A stretch of 64,000 nucleotides of DNA from a virus. The DNA lies in the IMG/VR virus record IMGVR_UViG_3300022592_000001, positions 1 through 64,000 of that record, one strand, 5' to 3'. Each line of letters starts with the position of its first letter. Positions within the stretch are counted from its first letter, which is position 1. A model generated the notes under the pieces. That model did not search any database and had not been told where the DNA came from. It was given only the letters and a program-made list of their open reading frames with translations. This document shows, piece after piece, positions 24,601 to 31,169 of this stretch. A program made the translations under genes and the position numbers.

Positions 24601-26244
24601 TACGTTTGTTGTAATTTGTACTAGGTTTTGACAAATAGTAGCATCAGATGATGATGCGTTATTACCAGACGTTATCTGGCTTTGTGTGTTTGGATTTGTT
24701 CCAGCAGTTGTTGGAGTTACAGTTTGACCCTGTACAATGTTGTCAACAATTGATTTAAAATAGTTGTATGCGGCAATAGTAACGGCAGTATGAGTTGCAT
24801 CAATGCCCGATGATCCGTCTGCAAAACCATAAAAGAAGAATTTTGCTTGTCGATAAGTGGCACTGTTTCCGCCGTATAAAATGTCATATGCTAATGCATC
24901 AATTGCATAACCAATGTCTCTAGAACACTTAACTGGATCATGAGTCGATGATGGATAATTTAATGCAACCCATGCATTTACTTCTGCTTGGATAAATGCT
25001 TTGTTATTAACAAGTTTATCGTTAGCAGCCATTTGGCTATTTGTGGCATTTGTTGGGTTAGTATAGTTTACTAGACTCGCACTCGATGGACCATTTTGTG
25101 CAATAGTTAATACTTGTGTAAAAAACGAATTGGATCTTGTAGTTGCTGTTGTACTGCTAGATACTGCTGATAAATTAGCAACAGTTGTTTGCGCAGTTTG
25201 AATTGCTGTAATAACTGTGGCGCTAAGATCTTGCGAATTGTCTTCTGCTAATCCCAAGAACACAGAGTTATAATTAGTACCAAGTGCAATGTCATACTTA
25301 ACACCATCTAATAAGTAACCGATATCTCGTTCGCATTTTATTGTGTTAATTGAACCAAAAAATACTGTGTGGTTAATTAAATCTCTAATAAATTGATGCG
25401 TGTAAATTTCACTTTTTCTATCACCAATAATCTGTGGACGCTCACCGTCCCAATATCTGCTAGAAATTAATCGTGTTTGGAAATTTCCACCGTAACGTAA
25501 ATCATTTGCATACGCATCTAAAATAAAACCAACATCTCGTTCGCACTTGCTAGTGTCGTATGTGTATCCAGCAAAATTAAAACTTGAGTAGACTAATGTC
25601 GGTAGTGTAGAAAGTCCGCCGTTAATTACATTATAAGTAATTGTTGATAATGTATTTGCCGCAGTTGTTGCGCCAGTTTCAACAGTATTGCCCGAGGTAG
25701 TTTGTGTACTTGTTACAGGACTTTGCTGCGATGAATATAAGGTTTTTGTAAGAATATAGTTTTTAATTAAATTCCAAAGTTGTGTTTGAATTAGTAACTC
25801 AACTGGAACGTTAATTAGTTGTACAACACCGCTTAGGTAATACTGGCTTGCTACGTAGCTAACTTGCTCATTTCCGCCATATCGAATATCATATATTAAT
25901 GCATCGATGAGATATCCCATATCTCGTTTACATTTTGCAATTTCAGTTGCACCATATGTATAACCGTAAAACGGGCTGCTAACTAATGCATTAGTAGTCT
26001 GATAAGCCGTCCATGCACTAATTTCATCAAGGATGTATTGTTTGTTAGCTGTTAAAAGTGCTACTGCATTTGGATATAAATTTTGTGCAGTGTCGGATAC
26101 TACTTTTGAAGCAAGGTATGCTGATGCTTCTTTTGTAATAAATGTTTTATTAGCTTTCAACAAAGAATACGCATTAGGGTATGCGTTGCTGTCACTTGAC
26201 ACCCCTGGAAAAAATGCGTAATTTGCTATTCGTTTCTTTGCCAT
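18604..26244 (-). CDS. Giant tail-fibre protein (2546 residues)
   Basis: This is a very large virion adhesion or baseplate-associated fibre. Residues about 100-460 hold four copies of a [KN]C-x-RD-[MVI]-G-[YF]-x2-DA helix-turn motif (for example KCSRDIGYAIDALAYD). About 700-760 has VAPPQSMLDADFEYGLQPTK. Residues 1030-1350 hold four beta-sandwich units ending in ILG-x-LGG-x4-ND-x5-V. About 1560-2000 has a conserved virion-protein region including MQWSWYGAGFIDFMLRGSDG. About 2060-2480 hold four FT-x-ASW units. The C-terminus NVYKTSGSAIPTNIIIRWGE is a conserved ending in related phage fibres. CGGAGATATAG precedes the ATG, with a late-like octamer 21 bases upstream. The receptor is unknown. Confidence 0.85.
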   Translation of the reverse strand: MAKKRIANYAFFPGVSSDSNAYPNAYSLLKANKTFITKEASAYLASKVVSDTAQNLYPNAVALLTANKQYILDEISAWTAYQTTNALVSSPFYGYTYGATEIAKCKRDMGYLIDALIYDIRYGGNEQVSYVASQYYLSGVVQLINVPVELLIQTQLWNLIKNYILTKTLYSSQQSPVTSTQTTSGNTVETGATTAANTLSTITYNVINGGLSTLPTLVYSSFNFAGYTYDTSKCERDVGFILDAYANDLRYGGNFQTRLISSRYWDGERPQIIGDRKSEIYTHQFIRDLINHTVFFGSINTIKCERDIGYLLDGVKYDIALGTNYNSVFLGLAEDNSQDLSATVITAIQTAQTTVANLSAVSSSTTATTRSNSFFTQVLTIAQNGPSSASLVNYTNPTNATNSQMAANDKLVNNKAFIQAEVNAWVALNYPSSTHDPVKCSRDIGYAIDALAYDILYGGNSATYRQAKFFFYGFADGSSGIDATHTAVTIAAYNYFKSIVDNIVQGQTVTPTTAGTNPNTQSQITSGNNASSSDATICQNLVQITTNVINAGTQPAALAYLATITLTYPDVSWSTTALKAAKTAIETNRAAIISVSADYVPLQNSYPRQLLNGIAGEDGSDVVITNLASIVTSVIQNGLTSLPTLVNGVTTIKVQGQYTLDKLLLITNASNNQFLYNFSDPTLGAIATFNGPYDSNGHFQDEQFPQFLQTSDYVTTLVLKADTSLCSSTDDVQIFVESEEQKTRPYDFGTDAIERMRVAPPQSMLDADFEYGLQPTKWQAIGIARGYPSVYEIPGSDTAVLTVVTDASAGTGGIGESLITVTTASAHGFSVGTPITIRSLANTVSGFNRAEGTFIIISVPTQTTFTFYAAAKVGTTNGQILATTYTQLRKGAFYTGASIGTPTLSVYNNGQVGSFTTKFITPAGSGQIAVQGAMPTLGVPLSVTGLTTGTQVTGTVGTGGQVATATVGAPVNIGDTSIAVASTTGILEGMAIDNGTGTALFVSSIVGNTINFNGPVTAAKAGSVQTYLNVSGTNVTPGGTGAQFSISRVSGAYNNLIVQTGGASYVPGTRIKILGTALGGLSPINDAVIKVGTVINGQLATFTRAGTANSPFTTVNGISQSSTNGAGFGATFNVSDAGGGVYTVTLATPGSGYAVNNTITILGSFLGGADGTNDLTLTITAVNNGAIGTASFVSGNSVSGERSYTGITQSSTSGSGSGATFDIQTSGGVYVVTLTSPGLTYVLNETITILGSVLGGVNGANNLTVTVTAASPFGGGIQTYNSAGTPSTTDATFTSLSGTKITPATGASFDITRSGGSYSPPVLNLTGSGYEINDVILVDGALLGGSSGTNDATITVTGATLGAVTSASITGTATTGATVAFWSAVSISDVSTSSIADSNSITTIAIATIQITWPTQHGLVPGMSLLVDITSSGTNHALAKGPFFVESVPNLNTIRYTARTSGAFDTNTALTGVVYARPESFFIHRPFDGGVQLGTGGPQHGSQAVRMSKKYIRYQSGKGIMYTTGALFAPSYNLQSATALGTAVGSYITFTTDDVDHGCQVGGRVQISGIDTAGYNGIYTIVSIQTERIFTVQAQSNLGSLYGQITTSAQMSILNWHGATVRAGTFDDQNGMFWQYNGKELAVGRRSSTFQLSGVSSIAKDTNLITGTNTRFRDQVKSGDKLVIKGMTHTVTNVNSQTSMSVTPDYRGASDCLNAKICLVQEILIPQSQFNLDRLDGTGPSGYNLDITKMQMIGMQWSWYGAGFIDFMLRGSDGNYVFAHRIRNSNVNTEAYMRTGNMPVRYEVHNESAFGKLRSSITATQTTIPLFDASAFPNEAGYVYVDNEIIAFTGKSGNVLTGCTRAAPMPQFTGGSTRLFTAGSATTHEVNTGVILISNTITPIISHWGSAFITDGQFDNDRGYIFNYASTGIQASTTKQTAFLLRLAPSVSNAITGDLGDRELINRAQLLLQAIEVTSDAGTGGLVVEGILNPQNYPTDPTQLTWSSLNSAAAGGQPSFAQVAPGGSVSWSGGATTTTSTATTTTSLSGTASVPNNSLFTQPIGSNIIYVTKTSWDTLGASAGFAVDSSETRFPSGTTVSSVASNPNPIATTLGLVTGTATIPPSTYFATAAGANTLYFTQASWTALNGAIGTAVYSNDFPAGTTVSNVTGPAVAAGQSYYAVTFSASTTSIHNPIQSTVSTTTINVTNNVVTLYFNATQTYTPYVVGENLTVSTSYATVNGTRAVTACTTTYVQFALVTTNVANTAITGTVQNQTTLNNVTFYVTGQATSGATSLNFTQASWAALPIGTATVTNTVNDTGKFAANTQISAISALKTFNGVNYYTVSFNSSLLASQPVSTAVTFNYTPYYVVTLSKTSTSSVVYNTTVPFTPAIIGSNTSFLYFTKASWETLTSTYGAGAGTTVADPTKFPSGTSIQSVTVLQSFGGTQYYRVNFTQSSITSIAGGATVTFQFGQPPYALPGETVFSFIAAPGTGSALDLSSLKELTNTTLGGRGTYPNGPDVLAINVYKTSGSAIPTNIIIRWGEAQA

Positions 26245-26264
26245 CTATATCTCCGAGTCTTTTC

Positions 26265-26272
26265 TATTTATG
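26265..26272 (-). promoter_or_regulatory. Late-promoter-like octamer CATAAATA for the giant fibre
   Basis: It matches the T4 late consensus at 7 of 8 positions, overlaps the stop codon of the 26268 gene and lies 20 bases before the fibre ATG, leaving room for the CGGAG ribosome binding site. Confidence 0.6.
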
Positions 26273-26750
26273 AAAGCGCCACTGCTAGTGCAGCTGATAA
26301 TGCTTTAATGTTTTGTGAACCAACAAACAAAGTGTCGGTTGCTATTAAATTGTTAAATGTGCCGTTGCCGGGTGTTGTTGTACCAATATCAACGTTATCA
26401 AGGTTTCCAGTTGTGCCCGAGCTAATAACCAATGCTCCCGATGAATTTAAAACTAAATTTGTTGATGTGATTGTTGTTGAATTCGACGTTAGCATTAAAT
26501 TAGCGGTTGTACTAACATCGACATTAGATGCACTGTTAACTCCTAAACCAGTTAAAACTCCTACAGAAGTTAAACTACTACTAACAACAGAAGATCCTAG
26601 CGATATTTCACTTAATACAGAAACACCATTAATTTTATAATTAGAAGTCGTATTAAGGTTTGCAATTGTAAAATTGCCAGCAGCATCAACGATAAAACCC
26701 GGGCTTTTAAAGCCAGAGGTTGATGTTAGTGGTTTTTGAATAACGCCCAT
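26268..26750 (-). CDS. Small fibre protein
   Basis: This 160-residue protein is Ser/Thr/Asn/Leu/Val-rich with the phage fibre pattern of short strands: SPGFIVDAAGNFTIANLNTT, VVSSSLTSVGVLTGLGVNS and SGTTGNLDNVDIGTTTPGNG. The SSLTSVG-x-LTGL unit occurs also in the 27523 gene and is common in phage tail-fibre and collar proteins. Most of the chain probably forms a trimeric beta-structure. AGGAT precedes the start, and an ACTAAATA motif lies about 18 bases upstream. It may be a fibre segment or adaptor for the giant fibre encoded next to it; the receptor specificity is unknown. Confidence 0.7.
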   Translation of the reverse strand: MGVIQKPLTSTSGFKSPGFIVDAAGNFTIANLNTTSNYKINGVSVLSEISLGSSVVSSSLTSVGVLTGLGVNSASNVDVSTTANLMLTSNSTTITSTNLVLNSSGALVISSGTTGNLDNVDIGTTTPGNGTFNNLIATDTLFVGSQNIKALSAALAVALS

Positions 26751-26767
26751 TTTTTATCCTGTTAGTA

Positions 26768-26775
26768 TATTTAGT
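26768..26775 (-). promoter_or_regulatory. Late-promoter-like motif ACTAAATA for the 26268 gene
   Basis: It matches the T4 late consensus at 6 of 8 positions and lies 17 bases before the ATG, with AGGAT in the interval. Confidence 0.45.
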
Positions 26776-26781
26776 TGTATT

Positions 26782-27519
26782 TTACGTCTGGATCAGAACT
26801 AACGTAGTACCGTCTGCGGATATTTTACTGCTTGGCACTGTGATGCTTGTGCTACCGCTAGAATATCTATATCCAGAGCTTACTCTAAAATCATCCATAT
26901 ATCCTTTCCAACCGCCAAAGAAGCTAGAGCCAACTGTTAATGAAGTTTTTTGGTTTGTCTGCGTTGCACCTGCATTATAAATTCCGGTAGTGCTAGCTGA
27001 AACTTGAGTTCCATTAACCCAGACGTATAATTCTTGTCCTTTAAATTGAATAACTAACCACACCCATGTATTGTACATAGTTGTACCCATTAAAATAGTC
27101 GGCTCAACTGCTAGACTCGGGCCGCCTGCATATATGTCAAATTGTGTTCCGTCCCCAGGGACAGCATGAAAATTTGTAATATATTGATTAGTTGGAGATG
27201 ATCCAGCCAGATAAAACATACTTTTATTCCCCGCCGCTGTAGTATTTAAATTAACCCAAGTTTCAATTGTGTAACCGTTAGCACCGTTATATGATAGCAA
27301 TCCAGTGCCACCGGTATTAGACCAACCAATGCTACCAGTTCCATCAAATTGTAAACTACTAGTACCAAATTTTTTAATACTAGCAGATTGAGTTACTCCA
27401 GTGCCTAGTGTGATAGTTGTGCTAGTAACACGTTCATATACAGCTCCTGCATTTATTACTGGAACAGAAATTCCGATGCCTGTTAATGGTATTGAACTAA
27501 TACTTCCTAAACGTGGCAT
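26782..27519 (-). CDS. LamG/concanavalin-like lectin-domain fibre protein
   Basis: This 245-residue protein is almost entirely a LamG/jellyroll-type domain: KKFGTSSLQFDGTGSIGWS, YTIETWVNLNTTAAGNKSMF, then WVWLVIQFKGQELYVWVNGT and the closing strand GWKGYMDDFRVSSGYRYSSG. This family binds carbohydrates or other ligands, and in phages it occurs in fibre tips. It begins only three bases after the stop of the 27523 gene, so the two are probably translated together. A related LamG domain is inserted in the 53261-57538 fibre protein. The receptor is unknown. Confidence 0.85.
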   Translation of the reverse strand: MPRLGSISSIPLTGIGISVPVINAGAVYERVTSTTITLGTGVTQSASIKKFGTSSLQFDGTGSIGWSNTGGTGLLSYNGANGYTIETWVNLNTTAAGNKSMFYLAGSSPTNQYITNFHAVPGDGTQFDIYAGGPSLAVEPTILMGTTMYNTWVWLVIQFKGQELYVWVNGTQVSASTTGIYNAGATQTNQKTSLTVGSSFFGGWKGYMDDFRVSSGYRYSSGSTSITVPSSKISADGTTLVLIQT

Positions 27520-27522
27520 AGG

Positions 27523-29130
27523 TTATCCATACGTGCTTAATGAGCCTGTTACTGCTGCCCATGCGCCGCCTGTGCGAATAAGAGTAAAACTAAAAATATC
27601 TAGCTTGTTTGCATTACCAGTAGGCGCACTTCCGCCCTGCCATTTAATAGTTTGAGCCACTCCATTAATTTGCACTGCACTAGGAAGACATGCCGAGCTG
27701 CTTTGCGCCAGTAATAAAGTACAGACAATAGTTCTATTATCAGTAGTTGGAACATTGGTAAAATTAGCGGTAAAATTTGTTGATATAGTAGAATGATACC
27801 AAATAGCACCTGTTGTAAAGTCGTGCGCCACTACACCAGTTGCACCAGTTTTAGTATTAAGTTTTTCTGTGCTTTGTTGGATAGTTAACGTGCCGGCATT
27901 ACTTATGTTGATAACATAATTAAAAGTGCTAACAGCTCCCCCACCGACACTTGACGGAACAGTTACAAAATCCCAGCCGCCGCCTTGTTGAAATAATATC
28001 GAAGCTGCGCCAGAATTTGTATAAGTGTAACTAATTCCATTATTACCTAAATTATTACCATATCCGACAGCGCCGTTGCCAACATCAAAAATTGAACCCC
28101 ACGAAGTTTCAAGGACATTAGTAATACCCGAGCTTGCCCAATTACTAGCTTGCGTTCCTAGTTTAACTTGACCAGCAACGGTTAATCCTGTTAATGAACC
28201 AACTGATGTTAAACTTGAGTTAACTACGTTGTTAGATAAGGTTGTGCCGGTTAATGAGTTTGCGTTAACTGCACCCGGCGATGTTACTGCTGATATAACT
28301 CCGTTAGCAATAGTAACAGTAGTTCCGTCAACTTTAACTCCACCTAGAACAGAAGTAGATGCTGTAGGCAATGTATAAGGTGTTACTGTTGGGAAATTTG
28401 CTCTAATTACACCACTGGAATTAATAGTAATAGTAGTACCATCAACTTTAACACCACCTAGTGTGCTAGTATCTGCCGTAGGTAATGTATACGTAGAACT
28501 TCCGCCACTAGCTACTGCCGAAAACGTAATAGTATCCGAAGTACTATTAGTAGTGATAGAAATATTGCTGCCTGCAACCAACGTTAATGTAGAATTTGGA
28601 CTAGTTGTTATTACGTCATTTTGCCCAGCTACGGAAATTGTTGAAAAGCTATTACTTGCAACACCAGTTCCAGAACCAGTTTCTGTATTTCCGCCAAGAT
28701 TACCGCCGCCTTGTGATACCGGAAGTGCTGGTGCTAACGGGTTAATTGTTTCACCGTACATTGCAAAAACAGTTATTTTTGCACCAGTAAATATGTTATC
28801 AGTTGGACTAACTTTTAAACTAAACCAACTATTATTAACCGAAGCATCAAGTGTTATAAGTTCGTCGTCAATGCTTGTGCGGCCATAAATGTTATAACTT
28901 GCTTGGTCCGGTCTAGCAATGACATTAACATGCATTAATTCTTTTTTATTTGATCCAAATTCTACAGTAATCAAATAGGCAGCAGAAGAAAACTCCCCAA
29001 CGTGCCATCTATCGATTTCGGTGCCGGGAAATACCTGTACCCAATCTCCCTTATAGGTCAGACCAGGCTTCTTTAAAAATTTTAAAGTTCCTTTTGGTCC
29101 TGCTGTAAAAAATGAAGAAAAATTGCTCAT
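27523..29130 (-). CDS. Fibre protein with GGVKVDGTT repeats
   Basis: This 535-residue protein has an N-terminal domain of about 145 residues (GPKGTLKFLKKPGLTYKGDW, then VGEFSSAAYLITVEFGSNKK), a central fibre region with two STLGGVKVDGTT-type repeats near residues 225 and 265 and an SSLTSVGSLTGL unit, and a C-terminal beta-rich domain of about 190 residues. The N-terminal part resembles short structural domains of T4-like virion proteins and probably attaches the fibre to the virion; the C-terminal part is a receptor-facing candidate. GAGA precedes the start and a GCTAAATA motif lies 20 bases upstream. It is the first gene of a leftward four-gene fibre unit ending at 18604. Confidence 0.75.
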   Translation of the reverse strand: MSNFSSFFTAGPKGTLKFLKKPGLTYKGDWVQVFPGTEIDRWHVGEFSSAAYLITVEFGSNKKELMHVNVIARPDQASYNIYGRTSIDDELITLDASVNNSWFSLKVSPTDNIFTGAKITVFAMYGETINPLAPALPVSQGGGNLGGNTETGSGTGVASNSFSTISVAGQNDVITTSPNSTLTLVAGSNISITTNSTSDTITFSAVASGGSSTYTLPTADTSTLGGVKVDGTTITINSSGVIRANFPTVTPYTLPTASTSVLGGVKVDGTTVTIANGVISAVTSPGAVNANSLTGTTLSNNVVNSSLTSVGSLTGLTVAGQVKLGTQASNWASSGITNVLETSWGSIFDVGNGAVGYGNNLGNNGISYTYTNSGAASILFQQGGGWDFVTVPSSVGGGAVSTFNYVINISNAGTLTIQQSTEKLNTKTGATGVVAHDFTTGAIWYHSTISTNFTANFTNVPTTDNRTIVCTLLLAQSSSACLPSAVQINGVAQTIKWQGGSAPTGNANKLDIFSFTLIRTGGAWAAVTGSLSTYG

Positions 29131-29149
29131 TATTAGTCTCTTTATAGTA

Positions 29150-29157
29150 TATTTAGC
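29150..29157 (-). promoter_or_regulatory. Late-promoter-like motif GCTAAATA for the 27523 fibre unit
   Basis: It matches the T4 late consensus at 6 of 8 positions and lies 19 bases before the ATG at 29130. It is the only leftward signal between the glycan cassette and this fibre unit. Confidence 0.5.
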
Positions 29158-29170
29158 CTATTCAAAACTC

Positions 29171-29199
29171 TTGCTTTAACTTCTTAAAAATGCTAAATT
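29171..29199 (+). promoter_or_regulatory. Sigma70-like promoter of the glycan cassette
   Basis: TTGCTT (29171-29176) and TAAATT (29194-29199) are spaced by 17 bases, with an extended -10 TG at 29191-29192. The glycosyltransferase ATG follows at 29225 behind AGGAAG. This arrangement looks like a host-polymerase (early) promoter rather than the late octamer found at neighbouring fibre genes. Confidence 0.45.
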
Positions 29200-29224
29200 A
29201 TAGTATCTTATTATAGGAAGAATT

Positions 29225-30238
29225 ATGACTGAAAGAGCAAAAGCATTCTTTATCAACGGTGGGGCAGGAAGAGTAATTTGCTCTATTCCAGCTCTAGAAA
29301 AATATGCAGAGGAAGTTAGCAAAGATTTTATTATTGTCTGCGAAGGCCCAACAGACTTTTATAAGGGGCATCCAGTATTACACGAGCGAGCATACGACTA
29401 TTGGCACAAAAACTTGTTTGAAGATAAGTTAATTAACATGGATTTAGTAACCCCTGAACCTTATAGAATTTGGGAATACTACAATCAAAAATGTTCTATT
29501 GCACAAGCATACGACATTGCTATTAACAACAAAGGTATTCGTGAACTACCAAAACCTACTATTAAACTAGCAGGAGAAGAAGTTTATACTGGCTATAATG
29601 TTGTTAAAGAAGTTAAAGAAAAAACTAAAAAAGACAAAGTTGTAGTGTTCCAACCGTTCGGTCGTGGCTGCAAAGCTGAAAATAACATTATTTTTGACCC
29701 TTCAAATCGCTCGTTTGAAGGCACTCACGTAGTTAATATTATTAAAAAATTACAAAAGAAATATGCAGTTATCATGATGAGTGAATTTGGTATTGATTTT
29801 TCAAAGCACGGTGTTAAAGAACCAGTAGCAACTCCTCAAAACGTTCCAATTAGAACATGGGCTAGCATTATCAATTCAGCAGATTACTTCTTAGGATGTG
29901 ATAGCGTAGGACAACATTTAGCATATGCGTGTGATGTACCGTCATCAGTAATTGTTGGATCAACGTTTGGTATTAACGTTTCATATCCAGATTATGAAAA
30001 ATTTGACGTAATGGACATGGGCGGTGATATTCGTAGATACAGCCCAATTAGAATTACTATGGACGAAGTTGCTGATAGAGGTAATGACGGTATTATGGTA
30101 ATGAATGATAAAATCGAAGATGCTATTGTTGATTCAGTTGTAAAAAACATGGCTAGATTTCCAAAAGTAATCCCAGTAACACAAAATGTTGGACTTGCTG
30201 TTACTAGTGCTCCAGAAGTTAGTTGCGGAACAAAATAA
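29225..30238 (+). CDS. GT9-like (heptosyltransferase-type) glycosyltransferase
   Basis: This 337-residue protein has the two-part signature of GT9/GT-B enzymes: an N-terminal glycine motif FFINGGAGRVICSIPALEKY (residues 8-27), comparable to the G-x-GD-x-[LV] of heptosyltransferases, and a C-terminal nucleotide-sugar site ADYFLGCDSVGQHLAYACDV near residues 218-237, comparable to the ADxxxxxDSGxxHLAxAxG motif. The donor and acceptor cannot be read. AGGAAG lies four bases before the ATG. It is the first gene of a tight rightward trio with the SGNH hydrolase (gap of one base) and the carbamoyltransferase. Targets might be host surface polysaccharide, or virion glycoprotein. It is flanked on both sides by leftward fibre genes. 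Confidence 0.85.
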   Translation: MTERAKAFFINGGAGRVICSIPALEKYAEEVSKDFIIVCEGPTDFYKGHPVLHERAYDYWHKNLFEDKLINMDLVTPEPYRIWEYYNQKCSIAQAYDIAINNKGIRELPKPTIKLAGEEVYTGYNVVKEVKEKTKKDKVVVFQPFGRGCKAENNIIFDPSNRSFEGTHVVNIIKKLQKKYAVIMMSEFGIDFSKHGVKEPVATPQNVPIRTWASIINSADYFLGCDSVGQHLAYACDVPSSVIVGSTFGINVSYPDYEKFDVMDMGGDIRRYSPIRITMDEVADRGNDGIMVMNDKIEDAIVDSVVKNMARFPKVIPVTQNVGLAVTSAPEVSCGTK

Positions 30239-30239
30239 T

Positions 30240-31160
30240 ATGAGACGTTTATTTGCGTTTGGTTGTAGTTATACTAGTTATAGTTGGCCTACTTGGGCTG
30301 ACTATGCTGGTATCGACTTCGACGTTGTTCAAAACTGGGGTATGTCGGGCATCGGTAATCGTGCAATTGCAGAACGTGTTGCGGAAGCTAACATAAAATA
30401 CCAATTTACTGAAGACGATGTTGTAATCATTCAATGGTCTAGTCACCTTCGTAATGACTTTTGGCATCAACATAGTTTGCCAGAGAGACACACTGGATGG
30501 AAAACTGCTGGTAGTATTTTTAACTATATTAACGAGAAGTTATACGACAAAAAATGGATCAACACATTCTTTTTTGAACCAGCGTATTTTATGCATACAT
30601 TAAATTATATTTCAATGACCCAGGGATTATTAAAGTCAACTGGTTGCAAATGGTACATGACTAGTATCGGTGATATTAGGAACATGGGTTCTGACTTACG
30701 CGATAACGACGGCATTGGTGAGCAAACTGATTTCTTAAAGCCTCAAGACCGGGACCAAGACATGGTTGCCTGGAAAAAGATTCCAGAGTTAGCAGTTTAC
30801 AATAAGCCAATCTGGGAAGATCATGCTGATCATTGGTTAACTCCTATGGAAGTTATGGCAAAAGAAACTCCAGAACTAACACTAGAATTTATCGACACTG
30901 TTCGCAAAAATAAAACATTCCTCGATACACACCCAAGTCCAAGACAACACTTGCTATGGGTTGAAAAGGAACTAAAGGATAAGTTGCAATTATCAGAGGA
31001 AAGTATTAAAATAGCAAATGAAGTAGTTGATGGTATTGAAGAAACATACCAAAAATTTAAATTTAATAAACAAACATTTGAGCTTATGATGGCTAAGCGG
31101 GTTGGATTTCCTCCCTCAGCTCATGTTTTAAAATGGCCATTTAGATACGAAGGATTTTAA
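30240..31160 (+). CDS. SGNH/GDSL-type hydrolase or acyl-transfer enzyme
   Basis: This 306-residue protein starts at MRRLFAFGCSYTSYSWPTW (ATG 30240; an in-frame ATG at 30186 would overlap the glycosyltransferase by 53 bases). SGNH blocks are visible: GCSYT (residues 8-12, nucleophile Ser10), NWGMSGIGN (32-40, Gly/Asn oxyanion), the block III strand IIQWSSHLRND near residues 64-74, and DTHPSPRQH near 228-236 for the Asp-x-x-His pair (D-x-H here). Members act as esterases, deacetylases or O-acyltransferases on polysaccharides, and the last is common in glycan-decorating clusters. The Ser of GDSx is in a GCSYT context. The neighbouring enzymes suggest a glycan substrate; activity is inferred. Confidence 0.75.
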   Translation: MRRLFAFGCSYTSYSWPTWADYAGIDFDVVQNWGMSGIGNRAIAERVAEANIKYQFTEDDVVIIQWSSHLRNDFWHQHSLPERHTGWKTAGSIFNYINEKLYDKKWINTFFFEPAYFMHTLNYISMTQGLLKSTGCKWYMTSIGDIRNMGSDLRDNDGIGEQTDFLKPQDRDQDMVAWKKIPELAVYNKPIWEDHADHWLTPMEVMAKETPELTLEFIDTVRKNKTFLDTHPSPRQHLLWVEKELKDKLQLSEESIKIANEVVDGIEETYQKFKFNKQTFELMMAKRVGFPPSAHVLKWPFRYEGF

Positions 31161-31169
31161 AGGAAAAAC

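Noticed and set aside
18635-28888. Many long rightward open frames opposite fibre genes
   Set aside because: Fibre genes rich in Thr/Gly/Val codons leave few stops on the opposite strand. These frames lack ribosome binding sites and recognisable motifs and lie wholly within strongly coding genes.
30186-30239. Longer start (ATG 30186) for the SGNH protein
   Set aside because: It would overlap the glycosyltransferase by 53 bases; MRRLFAFGCSYT at 30240 starts directly before the first SGNH block.
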